DNA of 64,000 nt from Jaenimonas drosophilae (taxonomy: Eukaryota; Euglenozoa; Kinetoplastea; Trypanosomatida; Trypanosomatidae): assembly GCA_030849065.1 (NCBI GenBank), contig JASAON010001660.1:186001-250000 (forward strand), written 5' to 3'. The notes under the pieces are model-generated. The model did not search any database. It saw only the letters and a list, made by a program, of their open reading frames with translations, and was not told the origin of the DNA. The position numbers were made by a program, and so were the translations under genes. Each line of letters begins with the position of its first letter. Position 1 is the stretch's first letter. Shown piece by piece: positions 7,648 through 17,078 of the stretch.

Positions 7648-9507
7648 ATGCACGTCCGCAGCCGAGTGCTGCTGGAGCTGATGAGCGGCGTGAATATTGG
7701 GCGTCTGCATCTGGCTGAGCAGTTCAGCTCCATGGATGGCTGGCAGCGGCAGCAGGATTCCCGCTTCGATCACTATGTGCAAGAGAAGCGCAGCAAGGAG
7801 TACTTCGAAGACTTTGATCAGCGTGTGGAGCGGGCATTTCAGGCCGCGGCAAAGGCACACCGGGCGGAGCTCCGCAACGCCCTGAAGCGGCGTCTACGCG
7901 ATAAGCAAGATAAGTTTTCGGCCAGCACAATGCTGGAGATGCGATCCGCAGTGGAGGACCGCATGAAGTGGCTGCGCGAGGTGTGGGCCCAGGTGGACGC
8001 CGACTACCGAAGCAACGACGCGGAGCGGCAGAAGCGTGCGGCGGAGGAGATCACAGCTGCACTTCGTGGAGAACCAGGGGAGTACATGAAGTGGGTCTAC
8101 GAACAAGCGCGTGAGCGGCGTTTCTTGGGTGATAAGGGCAAGGCCGCACTGGATGCGGAGTTGGCCGACGCCGAGCTGCCCGAGGTCTCCGACGAGGAGG
8201 TGAATCGTTACCACAACCTAAAGTGGAGCATGACGGAGATTGAGCACAACGTGAAGAGCAAGTTCGGGGTGGCGGGCCAACAACACTGGGCAGAGCTCCA
8301 AGCTGCCAAGGACGATGAGTACGAGCAGAAGCTTGATACAGCGGCACAGGTGTATCAGAAGCTTCTGGATCAAAACGACCGCTTTGATGAGAGCCGACGC
8401 ACGGCCCTCCTCCGTAGCAACGTGGAGCGCATTCACCAAGCGCAGGTGCGCTTCAAGGCATCGATGGAGATGGAGGCCAATCGCGAGCAGCTTGTGGAGG
8501 CTCATCGATCGATGGAAGAGGAGCGAACGCGCATCGCCAAGGAGCAACGCGTTGCTTTGCTCAAGGAAGCGGCTGAGCTAAAGAAGTCTGGGGTTCCGAA
8601 TGAAGAGATTAGCCTCCGACTGAAGGAGAGGCAGCTTGCACGCCAGGCACAGCGCCAGGATGAGTATCGGCTGCGTGAGCGCGAGTCTGTGCAGGCAAAG
8701 AAGAACGAATATCTCCGTCTGATTCAGCAGCTCCGCACCGATTCGGAGGAACGCGAGGGTCGTGAGCTGCTGCAGCCACAGCGCAGTGAAGCAGGTTGGC
8801 AGCAGCGGACCCACAACGTTTTTGGCTTCGCCGATGACGATCGCAGCGATGTTGGTGGGGAGATGGCAGCATCCTCGGGTCCCGCAGGCCATATGGCCGC
8901 TTCTCACACGGAGGGAGATGTTCTGGGCATGGAGGCAAGTTCTAGTGCATCGCCCTCTACGCACCGGGCCATTAAGAAGCAGTTGTGGGATGCCATCCAC
9001 GATGATAAGTATGAAGAGCCCTTCCTCACTGTGCATCAAGCACGTTTGGATGCAGCCAAGACCTACGACCCGCTCTACGCCAGCCACTTCCCCACCTCCC
9101 TGGCACAGGGCAAAAAGTACTCCCGCCAATCTATGGGTACGCACGCGGCGGGCAACGAGCAAGACAATGAGATGATGCAGAAGGTCAACAGCAACTACTT
9201 CAGCTACAACTGGGGCGTGCAAACCGGAACGGTGCACGATTTGGATGGTGATGGTGAACTGGACTATCTCAATCAGTCCACCTGGCATGTGCGGGATAAG
9301 ACGACGGGTGATGTGGATTGGCGCTACGAACGAAAGAAGGGCGGTGCGGTGTTCCGGGGCCCACGCTTCTACCGAATGGGCGCGGAGCGTGATGCCGCAG
9401 ACCCTGGTGAGCGCACGATGGACCCCCTACCCCCGCCCAAGCGACGACTGCCATCCTCTGCAAAGTCTTCTTCCAACACGCCACTTCCGTTTGGCCGTAG
9501 CAACTGA
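7648..9507 (+). CDS. Charged coiled-coil protein with an EF-hand-like loop
   Basis: 619 aa from ATG 7648; an earlier ATG at 7561 precedes the acceptor. Residues about 45-370 are strongly charged heptad-type helix (many E/R/K/Q, few prolines), suggesting long coiled coils. A Ser/Ala-rich linker follows at about 395-440. The C-terminal part is different: aromatic-rich (YFSYNWGVQ), then residues 531-542 read DLDGDGELDYLN. This fits an EF-hand loop (D1, D3, D5, G6, E7, L8, D9) except that position 12 is Asn instead of Glu. A W/R/F-rich tail follows (WHVRDKTT, VFRGPRFYRMG). The first 25 residues could be a mitochondrial presequence (Arg and hydrophobic, no early acids), but this is weak. No named family is recognised. 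Confidence 0.7.
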   Translation: MHVRSRVLLELMSGVNIGRLHLAEQFSSMDGWQRQQDSRFDHYVQEKRSKEYFEDFDQRVERAFQAAAKAHRAELRNALKRRLRDKQDKFSASTMLEMRSAVEDRMKWLREVWAQVDADYRSNDAERQKRAAEEITAALRGEPGEYMKWVYEQARERRFLGDKGKAALDAELADAELPEVSDEEVNRYHNLKWSMTEIEHNVKSKFGVAGQQHWAELQAAKDDEYEQKLDTAAQVYQKLLDQNDRFDESRRTALLRSNVERIHQAQVRFKASMEMEANREQLVEAHRSMEEERTRIAKEQRVALLKEAAELKKSGVPNEEISLRLKERQLARQAQRQDEYRLRERESVQAKKNEYLRLIQQLRTDSEEREGRELLQPQRSEAGWQQRTHNVFGFADDDRSDVGGEMAASSGPAGHMAASHTEGDVLGMEASSSASPSTHRAIKKQLWDAIHDDKYEEPFLTVHQARLDAAKTYDPLYASHFPTSLAQGKKYSRQSMGTHAAGNEQDNEMMQKVNSNYFSYNWGVQTGTVHDLDGDGELDYLNQSTWHVRDKTTGDVDWRYERKKGGAVFRGPRFYRMGAERDAADPGERTMDPLPPPKRRLPSSAKSSSNTPLPFGRSN

Positions 9508-9998
9508 GGTGCGTTGATCGCCCTCCCCCCACTTCTCATGTGCCACTCACAGAAATCTAAGAACATTCACGAAATTAGTACCCTACTGACTGAGTTCTCT
9601 GATTATTTTTGTTGGCTGTGTACACGCGTTGATGCACCACACTCTTTCATCTTTGCTCCTTCTTCCACGATCAACGTTGTAGTTTATTGCCGGTTGCTGG
9701 TCAATCACGAACTTACCGTATTGGCCCATCTCGGTTTGCTACATATTTGCGTAACAACGCACCCGACTACTCTCATCTACTCTTACGCTCTAGCTTCCCC
9801 GCAGGTGCAACGAAGAAGCAGCCCAAGGGTAGTCGTATCCGTACACACGTAGTTGGTTGGACTGAAGGTATACCCTGTGAGCCGCCGCCGCTCACTCTTT
9901 CGCACTCTTTGGCTGCTGTGTGCGCAGCCCGTGTTGTGTCAGGCTGCACGTTTTATCACGGCAACGAGGCTACTCCACCCAAGAGTGGAGCTGTGGTG
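9508..9998. other. Spacer with 5' UTR of the MFS gene
   Basis: 491-bp spacer. The acceptor AG at 9803-9804 follows CTCTAGCTTCCCCGC. The reading frame of the next gene is open through this region from 9687, but no in-frame ATG lies between the acceptor and 9999, so it is read as untranslated. Nothing else is recognised. Confidence 0.65.
9784..9804 (+). promoter_or_regulatory. Inferred trans-splice acceptor for the MFS transporter gene
   Basis: Pyrimidine-rich stretch ending GCAG with AG at 9803-9804, about 195 nt before ATG 9999. Confidence 0.6.
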
Positions 9999-12251
9999 AT
10001 GTCGTCCACTACGGGCGATCCCGCCAAGTGGCGGCCCAAGCGGGCGGCAGGTGAGATGGACGCAGGCGGTGACGATGCCAGTGCGGAAGCAACCGGCAAT
10101 CGGGCTTCTCCCGATGCATCTGCAGAGGCCGTCAGCTCATCTGTTGTGTACGCCAATTTGTGGCTCTTCATTTGGCTGAAGACTATTGGCAGCTATGACT
10201 CAGGTGCCTTCAGTGCCGTTCTCGGTGCAGCAAATGGCATTGCCGAAACGTGGGACCTCAGCACGGTAGAGCAGGGAACCCTCACCTCCAGTGTCTTCCT
10301 CGGCAACATCATTGGCTGTCCATTGGCTGGCCACCTCTTCTCTTCTTACAATGAGCGCCAGGTGCTCAATATCAGCCTCATTGTGCACACCGTCTTCACC
10401 TTCCTCTTCGCCACCTTCCCTCAGTACCACATTGCACTCTTGAACCGCTTCTTCATTGGCCTCAGCCTCGCATTTGTCGTGGTCTACACCCCCGTTTGGG
10501 TAGACGCCTTTGCGCCAAAAGATCGTCAGAGTGTGTGGATGGCCTCCCACAACGCCGGTGTTCCGCTCGGTATCATGATGGGCTACCTTCTTGGCGCCTT
10601 CTTGCCATCCTACACCAACATTGGGTGGGAGTGGGCCTTTTATCTCAAGTGCGTTGTGATGGTGCCAACCATCTTCTATATTGCTGGGGTTGACCCACGC
10701 ACCATCAACGCCCGCTCGCGTTCTACTGCAGTACATCCAAGTAGCTCAGCCGCTCCCATCATTAGCTCACAGGATGGCTTCGTCGGCCGTCTTCGTCGCC
10801 GGTGGATGTCGGTGTGGTGTCTCATTCATCCACTCCTCACCAACTCCATCTTCATGTGCAGTGTGTTGGCCATGAGCTCGCTCTACTTCGTTGCCACGGG
10901 CCTTCAAAACTTTGTCACGCAGTACCTCCGTGAGCCGCCCTTCAACGCACCCATGAAGACGATCATGGCGGGATTTGGGGTCTCCGTCGTGACGGCACCG
11001 GTCTGCGGCGTCATTACGGGCGGCATTCTGCTCGACCGCTTTGGTGGCTATCAGGGAAACTTACGGCGTGTGGCTCTCTTTGCCCTTTGTTGGGGCTGCG
11101 CGGCAGCGGTATTTGCGGTGGTGTGCATCTTCGTCAGCTCCACGGGAGTATTTCTGCTCGTGATGTCTGTTGTACTCTTCTGTGGCGGGGCCATCATCCC
11201 ACCCGGGGCGGGCTTGACCATGTCGTCCCTCCCCGACCACCTCCGCTCCGTGGGGGCGGCCTTCTCGCAGACCTTCTACAACACCCTCGGCAACTTTAGC
11301 GGGCCCATGGTCTGTGGTCTGGTTGCCGACTGGACGGGTGAGCTCAAGTACGGCATCATGACGTTGATGCTCTCCAGTGTACTGGGCATCATCCCCATGG
11401 TGACGATCCTCATTATTGCAATGCGTATGCCACGGGTGAGTACTGACAACACCGCCGCCACCATCGTCATTATGAATGCGGAGGACGAGGATGAGGATGC
11501 TGAATCGTCGGGGATTGATACCTCGGGGCCATCACGCAGTAGCCAGGCCGCTGCGACACGCAACACGGTGGAGATGGAGGAGCTCGCGCAACCCCCCACC
11601 ATCACCCAGGCCGCACAACGTCGATGGGTGATGGAGGAGGAAGACGTTCGCCGCTCTGCCAGCGGAGTTCTCGGACTGCGATCAGCCAACTCAGCCGGAG
11701 AGTGGGTCGGTGGGGGCTCACCCGGGGTACCTCCCATGACATCTTCCGTCTGCTTCAACACCTCTTTCCCACCGCCGAGCAACGCCGCTCCATTGACACA
11801 GATTCATCGGCCGCGGGTTGCGATTGGAGAGGGCCAGCCGCGGGAGGTTGCCGAGGCTGCAGATTCTCCCACCGTTGTTTGCAGCCCGCGACCAGGCGCG
11901 CCATCACCCAACATGGCATCGTTGGAACACAAAGCACTACGGCATTCGCATCGGGCCTCAGTGCCACCTCCATCGGCCGCTGTTCTTAGCCGCAACTCCT
12001 CCATTCAGCTTGCCGTACACGATGGGGAGAGCCTTCAGGACCTGACGATGCCAACACCACACATGTTTGGAATGGATGTGGTTCACTCATGGCTGCTCGT
12101 GCAGGGGAAGAGTGAAGATTTTGGCTCCGCAGCAAGCCTTCCACGGGGAGCGATGCAAGCCGAAGATAGCCTGCCACGTGGTGCAGCCTTGACTGAGGAG
12201 GGCTCACAGCGGGCCCCCACGGCAGAGAATGACTCCCGCGCCGAGCCCTAA
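9999..12251 (+). CDS. Major facilitator superfamily transporter with long C-terminal tail
   Basis: 750 aa from ATG 9999. About twelve hydrophobic spans lie between residues 45 and 480. The first half shows the MFS order: span 1 with 'SYDSGAFSAVLG', a 'QGTLTSSVFLGNIIGCPLAGHLF' span 2 region leading into the short 2-3 loop, then 'NRFFIGLSLAFVVVYTPVWV' in span 4, like spinster/organic-solute members. A central loop (about 235-265) is hydrophilic. The second half repeats the pattern, with 'GVITGGILLDRFGGY' at the 8-9 loop (a G-x-x-x-D-R-x-G-G motif). After the last span, roughly 260 residues of Ser/Pro/Glu-rich sequence follow; they look disordered and cytosolic and begin with an acidic run (EDEDEDAE). 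Substrate is unknown. Such a long tail is unusual and may carry trafficking or phosphorylation sites. Confidence 0.82.
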   Translation: MSSTTGDPAKWRPKRAAGEMDAGGDDASAEATGNRASPDASAEAVSSSVVYANLWLFIWLKTIGSYDSGAFSAVLGAANGIAETWDLSTVEQGTLTSSVFLGNIIGCPLAGHLFSSYNERQVLNISLIVHTVFTFLFATFPQYHIALLNRFFIGLSLAFVVVYTPVWVDAFAPKDRQSVWMASHNAGVPLGIMMGYLLGAFLPSYTNIGWEWAFYLKCVVMVPTIFYIAGVDPRTINARSRSTAVHPSSSAAPIISSQDGFVGRLRRRWMSVWCLIHPLLTNSIFMCSVLAMSSLYFVATGLQNFVTQYLREPPFNAPMKTIMAGFGVSVVTAPVCGVITGGILLDRFGGYQGNLRRVALFALCWGCAAAVFAVVCIFVSSTGVFLLVMSVVLFCGGAIIPPGAGLTMSSLPDHLRSVGAAFSQTFYNTLGNFSGPMVCGLVADWTGELKYGIMTLMLSSVLGIIPMVTILIIAMRMPRVSTDNTAATIVIMNAEDEDEDAESSGIDTSGPSRSSQAAATRNTVEMEELAQPPTITQAAQRRWVMEEEDVRRSASGVLGLRSANSAGEWVGGGSPGVPPMTSSVCFNTSFPPPSNAAPLTQIHRPRVAIGEGQPREVAEAADSPTVVCSPRPGAPSPNMASLEHKALRHSHRASVPPPSAAVLSRNSSIQLAVHDGESLQDLTMPTPHMFGMDVVHSWLLVQGKSEDFGSAASLPRGAMQAEDSLPRGAALTEEGSQRAPTAENDSRAEP

Positions 12252-12332
12252 ACGCATCTGGGTTGACAGGCGGTGGGTGTGCATCATGTGCGAGACCCTG
12301 TACATGTAACGATGCCACAGAACGGACCAGAT

Positions 12333-12353
12333 ATGATGATGATGATGATGATG
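12333..12353. repeat. (ATG)n trinucleotide microsatellite
   Basis: Seven consecutive ATG units in the 3' flank of the MFS gene, upstream of the inferred splice acceptor and so not expected in the mature SmD1 mRNA. Confidence 0.85.
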
Positions 12354-12401
12354 TGGTTAACACATGAACCGTGTTGGTGTTTTGCGTGCCTCATGTGTGC
12401 A

Positions 12402-12433
12402 TCTCTCTCTTCCTGTTTCTCTTCCTTGTGCAG
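12402..12433 (+). promoter_or_regulatory. Inferred trans-splice acceptor for SmD1
   Basis: CTCTCTCTTCCTGTTTCTCTT tract leading to GCAG, AG at 12432-12433; 120 nt of 5' UTR to ATG 12554. Confidence 0.75.
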
Positions 12434-12553
12434 ATTAAGTTGTAGGCTTGCCTGGGGACTCGTACCTTCGTTGCTCCTCCATCGACATTCCTCGCCCGTG
12501 CGTTCATTCTCGATTATCCGACCTTTCCAGACCACCATCACCTACCATCCACC

Positions 12554-12880
12554 ATGGCCGCCTCCATCTCCCCCTCCGAAACCGGCGGAAGCTTAGTTAC
12601 CTTTCTGCAGGAACTCCGCAACACCGCGGTGGAGATCCAGCTCAAGAACGCCTCCATCGTCTCGGGTGAGATCTCTTTTGTTGATGCCAACATGAATACC
12701 TACATCAAGCGTGCCAAGATTACAACCAAGGGGAAGAACCCCGTGGAGGCGGATGAGTACATGGTCCGTGGCAGCAACATCCGCTACATAGTTCTCCCCG
12801 AATCCTTGGACACAGTGGAGGTGCTTAAGCGAGCCTCCACCTCGAAGAAGCGCCAGCGTACCCCGTCGGCTAAGAAGTAA
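12554..12880 (+). CDS. SNRPD1: Small nuclear ribonucleoprotein Sm-D1
   Basis: 108 aa. The Sm fold is complete. Sm1 covers residues about 15-50: an N-terminal helix (VTFLQELRN), 'TAVEIQLKN' and '[19 protein letters not shown]', with the RNA-contacting D-x-x-M-N-x-x motif. Sm2 contains '[17 protein letters not shown]', which carries the R-G-[SN] signature. The order and spacing are those of SmD1 ('V-x-x-F-L-x-x-L-x-N', then 'IRGNNIRYFILPDSL' in other eukaryotes). SmD1 is one of seven proteins forming the ring on the U1, U2, U4 and U5 snRNAs and, in kinetoplastids, on the spliced-leader RNA. The tail is short and lysine-rich ([11 protein letters not shown]) and lacks the arginine-glycine repeats of animal and plant SmD1. 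Confidence 0.93.
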   Translation: MAASISPSETGGSLVTFLQELRNTAVEIQLKNASIVSGEISFVDANMNTYIKRAKITTKGKNPVEADEYMVRGSNIRYIVLPESLDTVEVLKRASTSKKRQRTPSAKK

Positions 12881-13258
12881 GTGCCTGCCGGCACACACCG
12901 TCTCTAGAGAGGAGCTTAAGTGTCCGTCTTTGGCTGATGTACGTTGGCAGACGGAGGTGAGGAGCGTTGTTTGTTGTGAACGCCTAAGCCACAGACTGTC
13001 GCTGACCTCCCCAACCCTACGTTGATTGCCGAGGTGTAGCTCGTGAGTGATGATGATGCAGTGGAACCCATATTCTTGTTCTTGCTCTTTTGCCCACACT
13101 ATCATTTATGCTCTAGTAGGACAAGCTGCTTGAAGACGGCTGCTACATAGATTGGTACAAGTACGTGGCGCTGCTCATTGGGAGAGTTGTACGCCGCAGA
13201 TTGCTTCAGCAACCGTCACTGAGGCACGAATCGATCACCAACAACTTCTTCTGTGGCC
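12881..13258. other. Spacer between SmD1 and the proline-rich gene
   Basis: 378-bp spacer. A pyrimidine-rich stretch leads to CTCTAG at 13121-13126 (probable acceptor), leaving about 130 nt of 5' UTR. No RNA gene or repeat recognised. Confidence 0.6.
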
Positions 13259-15982
13259 ATGACCACCTCTTCTACCACGGCCGGCTTGATTAGCCTGCAG
13301 CGTCGCATGCAGCGTCGGGGTGAATACGTGGACGAGCTCACGAAATTGATTCCTCAGCTAGCCGCTGAGGTACCCACACCAGCCACCAACACACGGCGTC
13401 CGCCAACCGCGCAGGTGACCTCACAATGCAGCACCTCCATCCCCATGACATACTACGGAGGAAGCATCCTGTACGCAAGCCGTAACGAGTCTGTGGGGCC
13501 TGATCCAGTTCGTCAGGCTTCACCGGCAAACACGTGCGACCCACAACAGAAGTCAGGGGGTACGGAGCCATCATCATCATCACGATCCAACGTGATGGAT
13601 TTGATTCTTCGTGTAGCGATGGGTCAAGAGGTGGACATCACCGCCACAGTAGCACCACACAAAGCACGTGTACCACCACCACCACCACCAACAGCAACAG
13701 CAACACCCACAAAAATCATCATTGATGATGCCGTGGCTAGGACCCATGACCACATGGTGGTGGTGCCATACGCCATGATAACGCCGCAGACCTCTCCTGC
13801 CTCCACCCCTCCCCCTGCACAGACGCCACACGTCCCCACCGTCGCTGACGTTGCGGCTCCCGTACAGAGCGCTACAGTGGTGCCTCCTACAGTGCCTAGT
13901 ACAGCAGTTGCAAGCACCACGTTGGCATCTCCCCCGCCTGCATCAACGAAGGCGAGCCTCTTCGAGCACTGCCCTTTTAAGCCATTTCGGCAGCAATCCG
14001 CCATAGACCTCATCACCGCACGCTACTCCAGACTGTCTTCGCAAGAAGAACAGCCACAACCCCCACCTCCGCCACCGCCACCACCACAGGCCATCATCAT
14101 TCATTGCTGCGGCCGCTCCCATGAATGTGGGGTGGACCGATGCACGAGTGCTGCTCCTCCACCAGGCACCAGTCCATCTTCATCTGCTCCTGCTGCGGCG
14201 GCAGTACCTCCCTCTACTGTACCAGCACCCCCATCTGCCGTACCACCCCCGCCACCATGTGCTAGCGTACCGTTGCCGCCCTCTGCAGTTCCGCCACCCC
14301 CGCCTGGCGCAGACGTGCCTCTCCCGCCAGCTGCCACTGTGCCACCACCTCCAACAACAGAGGTGCCAGCCCCACCATTGACAGCCATTCCCCCGCCCCC
14401 AGGAGCTGTGGTACCTCCTCCTGCTGGAGTTGTTGTACCTCCTCCTCCTCCTGGAGCTGTGATTCCTCCTCCTCCCCCAGGAGTTGTGGTACCTCCTCCT
14501 CCCCCAGGAGTTGTGGTACCTCCCCCTCCCCCAGGAGCTGCGGTACCACCCCCTCCAGCAGGGGTTGCGGTGCCTCCTCCTCCCCCAGGGGCCGCTGTAC
14601 CTCCACCACCTCCATCGGCTGTGGTGCCATCTCCAACACTCGGCCCTGCCGACAAGGCGAAGCAAGACGCAGCGGACGAAAAGGCACGGTTGGCGGCGGA
14701 GAGGGAGCGTGCTCTGCTTGCCAAGGCAAACAAGTACGTTGAAGGCCTCGAGGAGGAGGTGCAGCATCATGCCCTCCACCTCGATGTGGCGGCACGTCAG
14801 TTGGCCGATGAAGAGGCCCGCAACGCCGCACTACGCCACGACCGTGATTCCCTCTTGGACCTTAGCCGGCAGCTCGAGGCTAACAACGCTCTGCTGCAGG
14901 ATTCGCTTGAGCGGGCGATGGAGCGACGGACGCCACACTTCAGCCATGATGCATCACCAGACTATTGGATGGGCTTCAACACACCTCCACGTGCGGCGGC
15001 GCAGCCAACCGGGGCGGCGGCTGGCCACCGCGACCCCCTCGCCGATGTTGCGCCATTGATGGAGAGCCTTCCTCCTGGTGTACGTGAGGCATACGAAGCA
15101 GCTCCAGCTCCACGTGCATCCGCACCTGCAGCTGCACCGCCTCCACCCGCAACAACCGTAACTCTGAGTCCGCCACCTCCGCCACCAACCCTGACGGTGG
15201 CACCTGCAGCTCTACCGATGACCGCCACCTCCATTGAGCTCTCACCCATCTCCTCCGTCCCACCGCCGCTCCCACCTCCTCTGCCCACTCCCCCACCTTT
15301 ACCCGCTCCTCCAGCGACGTTTGCGGCGCTTCCCCAAGTCAGCGGCAACGTTTCGGTTGCCGATGCCGCACAGCGGGAGCTTCTTCGGCACCTGTTTCTC
15401 TCGCGGGAAGAAGAGTTGCGGCAGCGAGAGCAGCTGCAGCAAGAAAAGCAGGTCCTGGAAACGGCGCTACGCGCAAGTGTTGCTGCCGCTGTATCTCCTT
15501 CATCTTCGGTGCCTCCGCCAGCGGCCCCACCGCTGCGCGAGGCTACACCATCGCCCACACGTGATGCCTCCGCCTCACTGCACCGGTTAGATGAGCTGGA
15601 GCGCTACATTGATCAGCTCTGGCACCGAGCCCAGGATGGGAGCTCCCGTCTTGCTCAGCAACAGCGTGCATCTTCGCTCCCTGCCTCAGCCTCACCCGTT
15701 GCTCCTCCACGCGTCCCTCCAACCGCTTACGCAGGAGCCGTCTCGACCCCCATTCGGCCCTCCTTACCTAGTGCACCACCACCTCTCGGAATCATCCCTA
15801 TCGCCCCAACACCAACGCCCCATCTTCCTCCTCCGGTGGTGCCAACCGCATCTCCACAGGCCGCGGGTGGGTCACGTGAGGTGCAGCGGCGGGCGGAGCT
15901 CGCGCGACTGAAGGAAGAGATCGCGGCCGAAGGCACAAAGCTCCGCAGTGAGTCCGTGCGCTGGCGGACTACCCAACCATAG
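13259..15982 (+). CDS. Proline-rich coiled-coil protein with tandem poly-proline repeats
   Basis: 907 aa from ATG 13259 (a GTG six bases earlier is not needed). The protein is dominated by proline runs. Residues about 260-275 and 380-460 hold repeated PPPPPG units separated by small hydrophobics (GVVV, GAAV, GAVI). Such runs bind profilin, SH3, WW and EVH1 domains, and the layout resembles a formin FH1 region, but no FH2 actin-nucleating domain follows. Instead a charged coiled coil (about 465-560, Glu/Arg/Lys/Ala-rich, with 'LDLSRQLEANN') comes next, then more Pro/Ala/Ser sequence, a second short coiled coil (about 700-745, 'LFLSREEELRQREQLQQEKQ') and a C-terminal helix ('RRAELARLKEEIAAEG'). 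A scaffold linked to actin or the cytoskeleton is possible. No family is recognised. Confidence 0.72.
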   Translation: MTTSSTTAGLISLQRRMQRRGEYVDELTKLIPQLAAEVPTPATNTRRPPTAQVTSQCSTSIPMTYYGGSILYASRNESVGPDPVRQASPANTCDPQQKSGGTEPSSSSRSNVMDLILRVAMGQEVDITATVAPHKARVPPPPPPTATATPTKIIIDDAVARTHDHMVVVPYAMITPQTSPASTPPPAQTPHVPTVADVAAPVQSATVVPPTVPSTAVASTTLASPPPASTKASLFEHCPFKPFRQQSAIDLITARYSRLSSQEEQPQPPPPPPPPPQAIIIHCCGRSHECGVDRCTSAAPPPGTSPSSSAPAAAAVPPSTVPAPPSAVPPPPPCASVPLPPSAVPPPPPGADVPLPPAATVPPPPTTEVPAPPLTAIPPPPGAVVPPPAGVVVPPPPPGAVIPPPPPGVVVPPPPPGVVVPPPPPGAAVPPPPAGVAVPPPPPGAAVPPPPPSAVVPSPTLGPADKAKQDAADEKARLAAERERALLAKANKYVEGLEEEVQHHALHLDVAARQLADEEARNAALRHDRDSLLDLSRQLEANNALLQDSLERAMERRTPHFSHDASPDYWMGFNTPPRAAAQPTGAAAGHRDPLADVAPLMESLPPGVREAYEAAPAPRASAPAAAPPPPATTVTLSPPPPPPTLTVAPAALPMTATSIELSPISSVPPPLPPPLPTPPPLPAPPATFAALPQVSGNVSVADAAQRELLRHLFLSREEELRQREQLQQEKQVLETALRASVAAAVSPSSSVPPPAAPPLREATPSPTRDASASLHRLDELERYIDQLWHRAQDGSSRLAQQQRASSLPASASPVAPPRVPPTAYAGAVSTPIRPSLPSAPPPLGIIPIAPTPTPHLPPPVVPTASPQAAGGSREVQRRAELARLKEEIAAEGTKLRSESVRWRTTQP
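14390..14625 (+). repeat. In-frame 30-bp tandem repeats encoding PPPPPG units
   Basis: About seven copies of a 30-bp unit (consensus starts GGAGTTGTGGTACCTCCTCC) give a ten-residue unit of five prolines, Gly and three or four small hydrophobics. Adjacent copies are identical or differ at a few bases, so the array is probably length-variable. Confidence 0.85.
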
Positions 15983-16980
15983 ACGAGTTGCTCCTCACGG
16001 TATGTTGTGTTGTCTCTTCACCGCTGAGGCTGTACCACTATCTTTACTTCAAAGGAACTGTGTTGGTGATGTACCGTCACTGTATGCATTGCCACGATGA
16101 TCTTATGACGTACTCTACTGCCATCTTCTTTATCTTTATGTCTGTGTTGTTTGTATTCTTAGGGATAGGGATGCACTTCTGCATCAGGATCTGTGCCTCA
16201 GTGTGGGTCGCGTGTGCGTGAGCGGCGTCGCGGGTGCATTATGGGATCGATCGGCATGACCTTGGAAAGACGATTTCGGATTGGATGGTACTCCCGACTC
16301 GATGAGGGATGTGGGTTACTTCATCATGTACCCACACATCACCACACTACTCAGCACAGCGCTTCTTGTGCTGGCTTCCACGCTTCCATCCCCCAACAAC
16401 GTACTGATACCACTGGTGCTGGCGAGTATCGTGGTATAGATATTTGTTGTACAGATGTACGTACCATTGATTTCACGCAATGAAGGGTACCAAATCCCCC
16501 CTCTGGCGTACTATGGTACCCTCTCCCTCGTTGTGGCGTGGCTACAGCTGTATCCATGTTCGTCGTGTCAGCCGTGCTACCGTTAGGACAACCTTCTACG
16601 ATTGTTGCCGTTACTGTGTCTGGTGCAAGGACAGCTCTGCATACAACTCATTGCAACACTTGTGATGTAACCGATTTTTCGTCCATTGTTGTTTCACTTG
16701 ACTCTCGGCATGTGTCACTGCTGAGAGATTAAACCAACATTGCACTGCCTTGTATTAACTGCTGGCCACGGTATTTCTTATTCTCATGGAGGAAGGGCAG
16801 GTTAGTGTATGTCGTGATGGTAGAGGCAGCGATTATTTTAATGCGCACTGAACCCACCCTTCCTACTCTCCATCTTTGCATCCTAGGAGCAGAAGGATTA
16901 ATCCTTTTCGTCTTTCGGTATACGCATCTTGCAAATACATTGTGCAAGCGTCCATAACAATTGCTATCGTGTATCTGTCT

Positions 16981-16997
16981 GTGTGTGTGTGTGTGTG
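16981..16997. repeat. (GT)n microsatellite
   Basis: GT run shortly upstream of the pyrimidine tract of the next gene. Confidence 0.85.
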
Positions 16998-17028
16998 CGG
17001 GCAGAATCTTCGTGTTACTTCATCAAGT

Positions 17029-17053
17029 TTCTCTCTTCTTCTTCTCTACAAAG
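17029..17053 (+). promoter_or_regulatory. Inferred trans-splice acceptor for the small membrane protein gene
   Basis: Pure pyrimidine run followed by ACAAAG with AG at 17052-17053, 26 nt before ATG 17079. Confidence 0.68.
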
Positions 17054-17078
17054 CGATCACAGACGTCAGAAGGCAGTG

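Larger units (their letters stand above)
12252..12553. other. Spacer with (ATG)n tract and splice acceptor
   Basis: 302-bp spacer with an (ATG)n microsatellite at about 12333-12353 and a strong pyrimidine tract ending in AG at 12432-12433. No ORF of note. Confidence 0.75.
15983..17078. other. Longest spacer on the + strand (1.1 kb), contents unknown
   Basis: 1,096 bp with only short ORFs (up to 77 codons) that lack coding character. A (TG)n tract lies at 16981-16997. The acceptor of the next gene (AG 17052-17053) follows TTTCTCTCTTCTTCTTCTCT. Isolated near-matches to box C and box D occur, but none has the right spacing and a terminal stem. No tRNA was recognised by eye. It could hide a non-coding RNA or be long UTR. 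Confidence 0.6.

Noticed and set aside
8578..9288. 236-codon ORF antisense to the EF-loop coiled-coil gene
   Set aside because: Shadow frame of a coding region with biased codon use.
15988..16221. 77-codon ORF in the long spacer
   Set aside because: Composition follows the surrounding UTR-like DNA; no acceptor or family resemblance.
16655..16735. GTGATGT ... CTGA pair in the 1.1-kb spacer
   Set aside because: Box C is imperfect and no flanking stem or rRNA-like guide was found.
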